From assembly GCA_964456625.1 (NCBI GenBank), contig CAYWBO010000004.1:1-64000 (forward strand): a stretch of DNA of 64,000 nt. The letters are read 5' to 3'. Below, in pieces: positions 8,232 to 15,548 of the stretch. Under the pieces are notes generated by a model. That model did not search any database and was not told the origin of the DNA. It worked only from the letters and a program-made list of their open reading frames with translations. The first letter of the stretch is position 1. Each line of letters opens with the position of its first letter. This DNA is from Sulfidibacterium sp964456625. GTDB lineage: Bacteria > Bacteroidota > Bacteroidia > Bacteroidales > F082. The position numbers and the translations under genes are program-made.

Positions 8232-9311
8232 ATGATTGCAATCTTTCCGGTCATAAAACAAACGCTGCTGATCACGTTGTTTGTTTTGGCTATGATGCTC
8301 ATTATCGAGTATTTAAATGTGATGACCAAAGGATTATGGAGCAAGGGGATCAAGAAGAACAAATTACAGCAGGTGCTCCTGGGTTCGTCTTTAGGCGTTA
8401 TTCCGGGTTGTCTGGGAGCCTACACAGCTGTCTCTCTTTACATACATGATATTATAGGAACCGGCGGGCTTGTTGCCACCATGATCGCCACTTCGGGTGA
8501 CGAAGCCTTTGCCATGTTTTCTTTATTTCCCGAAAAGGCGCTGCTGCTGAACCTGATCATTTTTGTCATCGCACTAGCTTCAGGGGTATTAATTGACCGC
8601 TTTTTCAAAAGAAACCTTTTGGGCAAAAGCCATAAAAATCATATGCACATCCACGAAGTACCGGAATGTGCCGGCTTCAATCTGAAAACTTCCTGGAACC
8701 AGGTAAGACACATGCGCCCTACACGGGCTTTGATGCTGGTGAGCATACTGTTTTTTGTGACGTTTATTTTCATGGACCAGTACATTTCCGGCGGAAGCCT
8801 GTACCAGTTGATCCATTTGGGCCAGAAAGGCGCTGGCGACGAAGCCGACCCTCTTTGGATTAAGGTGACCTTTTTTATTGTCATCTCGCTTTCCACCATC
8901 GTAATCCTGATTGTCAACGACCACTTTCTGGAAAAGCATTTGTGGGGGCATATCATCAAAAAACACTTTTCCAAGATTTTCTTCTGGACTTTTTTCACCT
9001 TGGTCGGCATCGCTTTTCTGATGAAATATTTCGATCTGAGTCAGCTGATTCATCAAAATCTGATCCTGGTGCTGATTGCTGCTGTCTTGATCGGGATCAT
9101 TCCCGAATCCGGACCGCATTTGATTTTTGTCCTGCTTTTTGCCAACGGCGCCTTGCCTTTCAGCATTTTGCTGGCCAGCTCCATCGTACAGGATGGTCAC
9201 GGAAGTCTTCCTTTGCTGGCAGAATCGCGTAAAGCGTTTGTGGTGGTAAAACTGTTGAACATGGCAGTCGGACTTCTGATCGGACTGGCGGGGCTTGCCC
9301 TTGGAATCTAA
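8232..9311 (+). CDS. Putative manganese/heavy-metal exporter (ArsP_2/DUF2899 family)
   Basis: 359 residues with about ten membrane helices. Signatures are GVIPGCLGAYTAVSLYIH in the first half and the mirrored GIIPESGPHLIFVLLFANG with IVQDGHGSLPLLAESRKAF in the second, as in the ten-TM putative heavy-metal exporter family. A His-rich loop (SHKNHMHIHEVPEC, about residues 136-150) could bind metal. The family has been proposed to export manganese; the ion is inferred, not shown. It is divergent from the cysteine-containing Rrf2 regulator 158 bp away and followed within 60 bp by a universal stress protein gene. Confidence 0.82.
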   Translation: MIAIFPVIKQTLLITLFVLAMMLIIEYLNVMTKGLWSKGIKKNKLQQVLLGSSLGVIPGCLGAYTAVSLYIHDIIGTGGLVATMIATSGDEAFAMFSLFPEKALLLNLIIFVIALASGVLIDRFFKRNLLGKSHKNHMHIHEVPECAGFNLKTSWNQVRHMRPTRALMLVSILFFVTFIFMDQYISGGSLYQLIHLGQKGAGDEADPLWIKVTFFIVISLSTIVILIVNDHFLEKHLWGHIIKKHFSKIFFWTFFTLVGIAFLMKYFDLSQLIHQNLILVLIAAVLIGIIPESGPHLIFVLLFANGALPFSILLASSIVQDGHGSLPLLAESRKAFVVVKLLNMAVGLLIGLAGLALGI

Positions 9312-9317
9312 AATGAT

Positions 9318-9325
9318 TATCTTTG
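9318..9325 (+). promoter_or_regulatory. -7 element candidate for universal stress protein gene
   Basis: TATCTTTG matches TAnnTTTG, 41 bp before the ATG. The nearest -33-like TTG (9301-9303) leaves only 14 bp, shorter than usual. Confidence 0.35.
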
Positions 9326-9366
9326 TTTATTGTGTTTTTCTTCTGGTTGCACTTTAAACAAATGTC

Positions 9367-10236
9367 ATGAAAACCATTCTCATACCGGTCGATTTCTCGG
9401 AAGGAAGCCTGAATTCTTGCAAGTATGCTTTCGACTTCCTGGGAAAGGAAGAAGCCGTTGTCCATCTTTTTCATATTTACAACGAACAGGTATTGATTCC
9501 TGATTCAGGATTCACGGGCGGAGTCATGGACACCGATACTTTTTTCAACAGCGACATTATTCTGGCTCTCAAAGAACAGGCCGAAAAACAGATGGAGGAC
9601 CTGGAACAGGAGCTCAACAACATCATCAAAAATAAAAATTACAAGATCCGGCTGAAGCGTACACTTCTGGGCGGGGATCCGAGGTGGGAAATCACAGAGA
9701 CCATAAAGGAGTTACAACCCGACCTGGTCATCATGGGGACGCAGGGAAATGGTAAGAAAGGATTTCTGCAAGGCAGCATGGCCGCCAGGATCATGAATAA
9801 ATCGTTGGTACCGGTTCTTGCCGTACCGGATGATTTCAAGGAGTTTCGTATCAGCCAGGTTCTATATACAACCGGTTTCAACCCGTTGGATGTTGAGGCT
9901 ATTAAACTGCTTTATAAGATACTCGAAGCGCTAAAAGTCAAGATTCATGTGGTTCATTTTATGAAAGAAAAAGAAATGGGAAATGCCGTTGTGATGATGG
10001 AAAGTCTTGAAAAAGAATTCGAACCGGAGATCAAAAGCCGGAAAATGCGTCTTTACAGGATACAAACCGAAAACGAAAAAGAGGCCCTGTTGGATTTTAC
10101 AGAGCAAAATGACATTGACCTTGTGGCTTTTCTGCCCGGCAAAAAACACCTGTTGAAGGATCTCTTCTCATCCCACAGACTTCATAAAAAAGATCTTTTT
10201 AGCCTGGAATTACCTTTGCTGGCTATTCATTTATAA
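9367..10236 (+). CDS. Universal stress protein with two tandem UspA domains
   Basis: 289 residues. Domain one (1-155) begins MKTILIPVDFSEGS and ends with the nucleotide-binding signature GTQGNGKKGFLQGS...VPVLAVP, which predicts ATP binding. Domain two (about 160-289) keeps the fold (VLYTTGFNPLDVEAIKLL, IDLVAFLPGKKHLLKDLF) but has lost the Gly-rich loop, so it is probably a non-binding partner domain. UspA tandem proteins are cytoplasmic stress adaptors. It is followed 33 bp later by the aldo/keto reductase gene, and the two may be co-transcribed. Confidence 0.9.
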   Translation: MKTILIPVDFSEGSLNSCKYAFDFLGKEEAVVHLFHIYNEQVLIPDSGFTGGVMDTDTFFNSDIILALKEQAEKQMEDLEQELNNIIKNKNYKIRLKRTLLGGDPRWEITETIKELQPDLVIMGTQGNGKKGFLQGSMAARIMNKSLVPVLAVPDDFKEFRISQVLYTTGFNPLDVEAIKLLYKILEALKVKIHVVHFMKEKEMGNAVVMMESLEKEFEPEIKSRKMRLYRIQTENEKEALLDFTEQNDIDLVAFLPGKKHLLKDLFSSHRLHKKDLFSLELPLLAIHL

Positions 10237-10269
10237 ATCGATAACTTATTTTAATTTTCAAATTTTTGT

Positions 10270-11172
10270 ATGAACAGAATTAATTTATCTCCTTCACTGG
10301 ATGTATCCCGTTTTGTCGCCGGATTCTGGCGTTTGAAAGAGTGGAAAATGTCCTCACGGGAAATACTAAATTATGTTGAAGCATTGCTGGAAACCGGAAT
10401 TACAACCTTTGACCATGCCGATATTTACGGCCAAAGCCAATGCGAAGCCTTTTTCGGGGAAGCACTGAAGCTGAAACCAGAGCTAAGGACGAAAATGCAG
10501 ATCGTCACCAAATGTGGTATCATACAGAAGTTTGACCCCCATTTAAAAAGGAGATTTCAATATTATGATACCGGTTATGAACATATCATAGAAAGCGTAA
10601 ATCACTCTCTTGCGAATTTCAATACTGACTACATAGACCTATTACTCATTCATCGTTCCGATCCGCTGATGAATCCGGAAGAAACGGCCCGGGCTTTCAA
10701 GGAACTGAAAGCTTCGGGAAAAGTATTGCATTTCGGGGTTTCCAATTTCAGCATTGCCGATTTTGAAATGCTGAATCATTACTTCGACAACAATCTGGTA
10801 ACAAACCAGGTAGAGGTCTCTCCCTATGACCTGGAGCATTTTGAAAACGGGAATATTTCATTCATGTTAAAGGAAAAAATCCATCCGATGGCATGGTCAC
10901 CCCTGGCTGGAGGTAAGCTGATCCGCCCCGATGATGAAGAAAGCCGCAGAATTCACCGTAAATTATCGGAGATGATCGAGGAAATTAATGTCGGATCGGT
11001 TGATATTCTGATTTATGCCTGGTTGCTGCGTCATCCCGTTGGGATCATTCCGATACTGGGAACCGGGAAAATAGAACGAATCCGCCAGGCAACAAAAGCC
11101 CTGGAAATTTCTTTGTCAACAGAAGATTGGTTCCGGATCTACGAAGCCGGTCTGGGTCATTCTGTGCCGTAA
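10270..11172 (+). CDS. Aldo/keto reductase (YdhF-like)
   Basis: 300 residues forming a TIM barrel. The catalytic tetrad of the superfamily is present: Asp48 and Tyr53 (TTFDHADIYG), Lys81 (VTKCGI) and His128 (LLIHRSD). The NADPH-binding C-terminal signature IPILGTGKIERI is also seen. Overall pattern and length agree with the YdhF subgroup of NADP-dependent reductases. The substrate is unknown. It is cytoplasmic, and converges with the glycosyltransferase gene, whose stop lies 8 bp away on the other strand. Confidence 0.92.
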   Translation: MNRINLSPSLDVSRFVAGFWRLKEWKMSSREILNYVEALLETGITTFDHADIYGQSQCEAFFGEALKLKPELRTKMQIVTKCGIIQKFDPHLKRRFQYYDTGYEHIIESVNHSLANFNTDYIDLLLIHRSDPLMNPEETARAFKELKASGKVLHFGVSNFSIADFEMLNHYFDNNLVTNQVEVSPYDLEHFENGNISFMLKEKIHPMAWSPLAGGKLIRPDDEESRRIHRKLSEMIEEINVGSVDILIYAWLLRHPVGIIPILGTGKIERIRQATKALEISLSTEDWFRIYEAGLGHSVP

Positions 11173-11179
11173 CAACAAA

Positions 11180-12382
11180 CTAATTTTTTTTCTTTTCCAG
11201 CGCCTTCCGGTAGATCTTCAACAGATCTTTGCCGACAGCTTCCTGCGAAAATTTCATTTGTGCTTCCACCCGGATAGTCACTGGATCAAATGAAAACCGG
11301 TTGTCCAGAAAGTCATTCAAAGCTTTGTACAGGCTTTGCTCATCACCTTTTGGCACCAGAACGCCATGCTCTTCGTCGACCATCTCGGCGATGCCCCCCA
11401 CATTGGTGGAAAAGACGGGTACCCCCAATACGAAACTTTCGTTGATGACCACCGGCATATTCTCGTAATTGCTGAAAAGTACCAAAGCAGTTGCTTTGGC
11501 CATGGCTTCTGCCAGCGGTTTTCCCTCCAGGAGTCCTGTGAATTCAACTTTATGCGGAGGAATTTTAAGTCTGGCAGCTTCACTTTTCAGGCTTTCAAAA
11601 TCCTCACCATCGCCCACCAGCGTGAAATGGAAATCGTTCCGCTTTTCGGAAAGTGCCCGGACAACGCGCAGTAACCCGCTGATATTTTTCTGTTCATCGG
11701 TAAAGCAACTGACGTGAAGCAGCTCTTTTACTTCCTGATTTTTCTCAGCATAAGGCGTTTCAAAAAACACCGGATCCACCACATTGGCAATCACGCGGTA
11801 ATCCCCGTTCTTCAAGCCGTGACTTTGCATGGCTTTGATAAGATCCTGTGATACAGCCGTCACAACAGCCGCACGTTTTACCACCATCCTTGTCAAAAAC
11901 TTTCTGAAAAATCCTTTGAACCGTTGCGTCAGGTTCAGGTAACGGGTCCAGTGTTCCGTAATGACATAAGGCGTTCCGTATTTCCATTTAAAATACAAAG
12001 CAATGACACCTAATCGTGTCAGCACGTGGACGTGAACCAGATCGAAATTCGGAACGGAACCGGAAACGGCCTGGATTCCCAACTCATTGGCTTTTAAAAA
12101 CCGCCAGGTTTTCATCAGCTGTTTCCAGACCGGGATTTTCACCTTTGGCTCCTGATAATAGACTTTTGCCGTATGAACACCATTCTTTTCTTCAACCTCA
12201 GTTTCATAGGTCTGATCCTGTTTCGCGGCGGACACCATGTGCGTGTATACGGCACTCACATCCGCATAAAGCCCAGCGGCTTCCGCATGCCGTTGAATAA
12301 ATAAACCCGGCATGGGATCGTAGTGGTTGGGATACCACCGGCAAAGGTTAAGAATTTTCAGACGTGATTGCGAAAAGGGCAT
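11180..12382 (-). CDS. Glycosyltransferase family 4
   Basis: 400 residues with a GT-B fold. The N-terminal half has ILNLCRWYPN and MPGLFIQRHA (acceptor side). The C-terminal half has HVSCFTDEQKNISGLLRV, FTLVGDGEDFESL and the nucleotide-sugar site ALVLFSNYENMPVVINESF with GVPVFSTNVGGIAEMV. It resembles enzymes that build surface polysaccharide or glycolipid. Its ATG shares one base with the stop of the upstream kinase (TAATG), so it is translationally coupled to the vitamin-type cluster, an odd partner. It may simply be a distal passenger of that operon. Confidence 0.9.
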   Translation of the reverse strand: MPFSQSRLKILNLCRWYPNHYDPMPGLFIQRHAEAAGLYADVSAVYTHMVSAAKQDQTYETEVEEKNGVHTAKVYYQEPKVKIPVWKQLMKTWRFLKANELGIQAVSGSVPNFDLVHVHVLTRLGVIALYFKWKYGTPYVITEHWTRYLNLTQRFKGFFRKFLTRMVVKRAAVVTAVSQDLIKAMQSHGLKNGDYRVIANVVDPVFFETPYAEKNQEVKELLHVSCFTDEQKNISGLLRVVRALSEKRNDFHFTLVGDGEDFESLKSEAARLKIPPHKVEFTGLLEGKPLAEAMAKATALVLFSNYENMPVVINESFVLGVPVFSTNVGGIAEMVDEEHGVLVPKGDEQSLYKALNDFLDNRFSFDPVTIRVEAQMKFSQEAVGKDLLKIYRKALEKKKN

Positions 12383-12897
12383 TATTGCAAAATTTCATTC
12401 ACAAAGGTAATGGCATTTTTCAAACGCTCATCACCCAGCCCGTTCACAATTTTAAACGGGAAGCCCTTTTGAATCAGAATATTTTGGTATAATTCGAACA
12501 ATACGTCCCTGTCATTAGGATTTTCTCTCAGCGGGTCGGCTTCCCAGGGGATATCAGGGAAACACAGCAGATAGAGATCGTAGACATGATGGCTGAACTG
12601 GTTTTCGATCCACTCGGGACAGCTTCCGTAAACCACTTCACACCAGATCTTGGTCACCAGCGGATCAGTGTCACAGAACAGGAGTTTTTCACAGTTACGT
12701 GCCACCTGATTTTCCAGTTCCAGCTGTCCTTTTGCGATGTTGATCACATCTTCCATAACATACTCGGCTCCGTGAATTTCAAGATATTCACGAGAATATT
12801 CCCTCACAAAACGGGTCTGGTAATAGGTGGCGAGCTTTTCGCTGAGCCAGGTCTTCCCGCTGGATTCAGGTCCGGTGATGGAAATTCTTTTAAGCAT
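12382..12897 (-). CDS. NadR/Ttd14-like P-loop kinase
   Basis: 171 residues from the ATG at 12895-12897, which overlaps the pnuC stop by 8 nt (ATGCTTAA). The Walker A loop is GPESSGKT (residues 9-16). REYSREYLE, LLFCDTDPLVTKIW and the lid region EADPLRENPNDRDVLFELYQ are as in the ribosylnicotinamide-kinase domain of NadR. Paired with a PnuC transporter, such a kinase would trap an imported nucleoside-like vitamin by phosphorylation. The substrate may be nicotinamide riboside or, given the thiamine-binding neighbour, thiamine. No NMN adenylyltransferase domain is fused, unlike full NadR. Confidence 0.85.
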   Translation of the reverse strand: MLKRISITGPESSGKTWLSEKLATYYQTRFVREYSREYLEIHGAEYVMEDVINIAKGQLELENQVARNCEKLLFCDTDPLVTKIWCEVVYGSCPEWIENQFSHHVYDLYLLCFPDIPWEADPLRENPNDRDVLFELYQNILIQKGFPFKIVNGLGDERLKNAITFVNEILQ

Positions 12898-13525
12898 AAG
12901 CTTTTTCGTTGGCCAGTTTTCTCCATTCAATGTAACCGAATACCGCCAACACCAGGAAAACAAAATACTGGAAACTTGTAAACACCAGTCCTTTATACAA
13001 ATACAGCGGAACTGAAACCACGTCAGTAGCAATCCAGAAAATCCAGTTTTCCACTTTCTTGGTGGCCATCAGCCACATGCCCACGATGGCTACTGCCGTG
13101 GTGAAGGTGTCGGTATAAGGCACAAATGTCGACCAGTAAACGATGTCGTTGGCTTTAAAGATACGCAGTAGTATCTGTATGATCACCAGTGAAACCAGGA
13201 AAACCAGAATACTGATGATCCAGGTTTTCTTGCCGGAATAAGTCACCGGTAGCTCTTCCTTGTTTTCGTCTTTTCTCGACCAGAGAATCCATCCGTAAAC
13301 ACTGAAAACAAAATAATAAGCGTTGATACCCATATCAGCATAAAGCTGTGCTTTAAAACAGATATAGACATACAGCAAAACACTTACAATGCCCGTAGGA
13401 TAAACCAGAATATTGGCCTTTTTAGCATACCAAACACTCGCCAGGCCAAGGCTTGCCGCAATGATCTCCATCCATGTGGAATTCATGATCTCCTGCAGCA
13501 ACAAATGAAAAAAATCGTGGAACAT
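12890..13525 (-). CDS. pnuC: PnuC-family vitamin transporter (nicotinamide riboside or thiamine)
   Basis: 211 residues with seven predicted membrane helices. Signatures are WYAKKANILVYPTGIVSVLLY and NAYYFVFSVYGWILW in the first half and GMWLMATKKVENWIFWIATD in the second, all typical of PnuC. These transporters move the vitamin by facilitated diffusion and depend on a downstream kinase, which is encoded next door. PnuC relatives in Bacteroidota include thiamine-specific PnuT members. The upstream thiamine-binding gene 4 bp away makes that specificity plausible here. Family assignment is firm; substrate is not. Confidence 0.88.
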   Translation of the reverse strand: MFHDFFHLLLQEIMNSTWMEIIAASLGLASVWYAKKANILVYPTGIVSVLLYVYICFKAQLYADMGINAYYFVFSVYGWILWSRKDENKEELPVTYSGKKTWIISILVFLVSLVIIQILLRIFKANDIVYWSTFVPYTDTFTTAVAIVGMWLMATKKVENWIFWIATDVVSVPLYLYKGLVFTSFQYFVFLVLAVFGYIEWRKLANEKAYA

Positions 13526-13529
13526 CGCT

Positions 13530-13787
13530 TTATTCCTTCACAACGTGATTCAAATCCGCATTAATTATCTTTAAAACAAACACCGAATGAGGCAGTTCAA
13601 AAGCGTTGTAAATCTCATCGGTAATCACTTTCATCACATCAAAATATTCGCCAAAAACCTGAGTGCTCATACCATTTGTCTTCGCCACAATATTTTCATG
13701 CTTATTCAACCGGTCAATAAAGCTTTTAATCGGAGGAATAAACTCCTCTTTCAACGGATAATAGCTTATTTCTACTGAAGTTTTCAT
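13530..13787 (-). CDS. YkoF-like thiamine/HMP-binding protein
   Basis: 85 residues from the ATG at 13785-13787; the longer ORF starts upstream of a good match to the promoter consensus. The sequence MKTSVEISYYPL and the following IPPIKSFIDRL helix, MSTQVFGEYFDVMKVI and HSVFVLKIINADLN fit the small ferredoxin-like YKOF/MTH1187 family, whose founding member binds thiamine or hydroxymethylpyrimidine. It is first in an operon with the PnuC transporter and NadR-like kinase. No TPP riboswitch is visible upstream. Confidence 0.75.
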   Translation of the reverse strand: MKTSVEISYYPLKEEFIPPIKSFIDRLNKHENIVAKTNGMSTQVFGEYFDVMKVITDEIYNAFELPHSVFVLKIINADLNHVVKE

Positions 13788-13802
13788 GGACTTAAATTTT
13801 CG

Positions 13803-13810
13803 CAAAAGTA
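13803..13810 (-). promoter_or_regulatory. -7 element of thiamine-binding/pnuC operon
   Basis: TACTTTTG on the minus strand matches TAnnTTTG, 15-23 bp before the ATG at 13787. A short palindrome GGGAGTTCCC (13830-13839) lies just upstream. Confidence 0.5.
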
Positions 13811-13861
13811 AGTTTATTTTGATTTTTCAGGGAGTTCCCGGGACTATTTTAAGGTTTTTTT

Positions 13862-13891
13862 GGGCATACTCCTATTTGACGGGTTATGCCC
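13862..13891. promoter_or_regulatory. Inverted repeat in divergent promoter region
   Basis: GGGCATA (13862-13868) and TATGCCC (13885-13891) are perfect 7-bp arms around 16 bp. It lies between the two divergent -7 boxes (13803-13810 and 13924-13931). It has no T-tract on the 3' side of either strand, so it is not an intrinsic terminator. An operator shared by the two transcription units is the best guess. Confidence 0.4.
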
Positions 13892-13923
13892 GACGGTGCT
13901 TTCCATGAAAATGATATTTCGCC

Positions 13924-13931
13924 TAACTTTG
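13924..13931 (+). promoter_or_regulatory. -7 element of DUF423/yjbQ unit
   Basis: TAACTTTG matches the consensus exactly, 17 bp before the DUF423 ATG. No clear -33 TTTG is seen. Confidence 0.5.
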
Positions 13932-13948
13932 TCCCTTAATTTAAAAAA

Positions 13949-14347
13949 ATGACTAAAACATATCTTATCACTGCCGGAATTTCCGGATTGATCACTGTAA
14001 TTTTAGGAGCCATCGGCAGTCATGTACTGAAGTCGGGGCTGGCACCCGAGGAAATGTATGCTTTCAACGTGGCCGTGCAGTTCCAGATGTATCATACGCT
14101 GGCTTTGCTGGGGATGGCTTTTGCCGATCGGTTTATCAAACCATCCTATTCCAGAGCCATCTATGCGTTTTTCGCTTTCGGGATCGTTTTTTTCTCTCTC
14201 TCGATTTACCTGACTTCGACCATGAGTCTAACGCATCTCAACCTGAATTTCATGCACTACTTCCCTCCTTTCGGAGGCATTTCGTTCATGCTGGGATGGT
14301 TGATGATCTTCTGGAGCGGACTGAAGTCTGTGAAAAGCAACAATTAA
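13949..14347 (+). CDS. DUF423 (YgdD-like) small membrane protein
   Basis: 132 residues with four hydrophobic helices. The first carries the family pattern GLITVILGAIGSHVLKSGL, the second FQMYHTLALLGMAF, and the last PFGGISFMLGWLMI. DUF423 proteins are small inner-membrane proteins of unknown function. It precedes yjbQ by 30 bp on the same strand and is divergent from the thiamine-binding operon. Confidence 0.88.
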   Translation: MTKTYLITAGISGLITVILGAIGSHVLKSGLAPEEMYAFNVAVQFQMYHTLALLGMAFADRFIKPSYSRAIYAFFAFGIVFFSLSIYLTSTMSLTHLNLNFMHYFPPFGGISFMLGWLMIFWSGLKSVKSNN

Positions 14348-14377
14348 ACTCAATTAAATTGTTTACAGTCAACTAAT

Positions 14378-14788
14378 ATGATTACACAAAAAGAAATCAG
14401 CCTTCCGGCGATGCGAAAAGGTTTTCACCTGATCGATTCTTTCGTGACAGATGCTATTGGTGAACTGCCGGAAACCGGGCTTATGAACCTTTTTATCAAA
14501 CATACGTCCGCAGCTTTGATGTTAAACGAAAATGCAGATCCGGATGTACGCACCGATCTGAACGCCTTATTTGAAAAGATCGCACCCGAAGGCGCTCCAT
14601 TTTACACCCATACGCTGGAGGGACCTGACGACATGCCGGCACATTTTAAGACGGCGATGCTGGGCACTTCGCTTACGATTCCCATCACACATCACCGCTT
14701 AAACACAGGTATATGGCAGGGAATTTATTTCTGTGAGTTCAGGAACCACGGTGGAAGCCGGAAACTGGTGATTACCGTCTATTCGTAA
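14378..14788 (+). CDS. yjbQ: YjbQ/UPF0047 family protein (secondary thiamine-phosphate synthase-type)
   Basis: 136 residues. The conserved core is evident: FIKHTSAALMLNENADPDV, THTLEGPDDMPAHFKTAMLG and TGIWQGIYFCEFRNHGG, with metal-binding His and acidic residues. Members of this family rescue thiamine-phosphate synthase mutants in E. coli, hence the name, although their native activity is unsettled. The divergent operon 160 bp away encodes a thiamine-binding protein and a possible thiamine transporter, which supports a thiamine connection. Confidence 0.9.
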   Translation: MITQKEISLPAMRKGFHLIDSFVTDAIGELPETGLMNLFIKHTSAALMLNENADPDVRTDLNALFEKIAPEGAPFYTHTLEGPDDMPAHFKTAMLGTSLTIPITHHRLNTGIWQGIYFCEFRNHGGSRKLVITVYS

Positions 14789-14805
14789 AAGATAGAATTA
14801 TTAAA

Positions 14806-15417
14806 TTATTTTGGAGATGAAACGGCTTTTGATGTGATCTGTTGCCGTGTGCGACCGGCAAAATCAATCATTTCAGGATAGAACTCGTCAAAATCTTTTT
14901 GCAGAGAACCGTAGTGTGCTTCCAGGATCTTCACAGCCCGGCTCATTCCCGATGCCAGTTTTGTTCTGCGGTCCATTCCGTAAAATATTCTTTTCAGGTC
15001 CAGCAGATTGGCATAACTGTTCAGCCAGTTTTCAGCCACCATATAAGGAAGCATCCTTTTCACCCTGGCGGGCAACAAAGACCAATGGTTTCCCAGGATC
15101 CGGTACACCGAAACCGTAAACTCGTCCAGTGGAACTTCTGAAAATCGGTCCCAGCATCTTGCCAGAAAATGGTCGTAATAAATGTCGACAACCACACCCG
15201 AGTATCTTCCCGCCTCTTTTCTGATGGTATCTATGCTTCTTTTAACACAGGGATGCGAATCGGTAAAAGTATCGATCTTGCGATGTAGCAGAATACCCCC
15301 GGCTACCGCCTCAGGAAATAAGGAATACTGCTTTCCTTTTACGGCATCAGCAATCATATTTCCAACCAAAAGTTGAGGGTTTTCGCCGGAAAGATGCGCA
15401 TGAGCCAGGAAATTCAT
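14806..15417 (-). CDS. Acyl carrier protein phosphodiesterase (AcpH/DUF479)
   Basis: 203 residues. Motifs are MNFLAHAHLS, LLVGNMIADAVKG, GILLHRKIDTFTDSHP and VVDIYYDHFLA. The His/Asp pairs are those of the divergent HD-type metal site in AcpH, which removes 4'-phosphopantetheine from acyl carrier protein. The length equals the family norm. It is monocistronic, convergent with yjbQ (17 bp between stops) and divergent from iorA. Confidence 0.85.
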   Translation of the reverse strand: MNFLAHAHLSGENPQLLVGNMIADAVKGKQYSLFPEAVAGGILLHRKIDTFTDSHPCVKRSIDTIRKEAGRYSGVVVDIYYDHFLARCWDRFSEVPLDEFTVSVYRILGNHWSLLPARVKRMLPYMVAENWLNSYANLLDLKRIFYGMDRRTKLASGMSRAVKILEAHYGSLQKDFDEFYPEMIDFAGRTRQQITSKAVSSPK

Positions 15418-15548
15418 CGTTATAATTTTTGTAAAAATAACCCTTTTCGATCAATTTAAAATCAGTATAGATTGCTGTCGGGGTTTCCCGGCTATGTCCT
15501 AAATTGGTAATTTCGCAAACGATTTAGATTTGACAAAAACATCATTCA

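Noticed and set aside
13862..13891. Hairpin considered as a TPP riboswitch or terminator
   Set aside because: None of the conserved TPP-riboswitch segments is present, and neither strand has a T-tract after the stem.
15508..15524. GCAAACGATTT upstream of iorA resembling a LacI operator
   Set aside because: One extra base breaks the palindrome, and the gene has no link with starch metabolism; probably chance.
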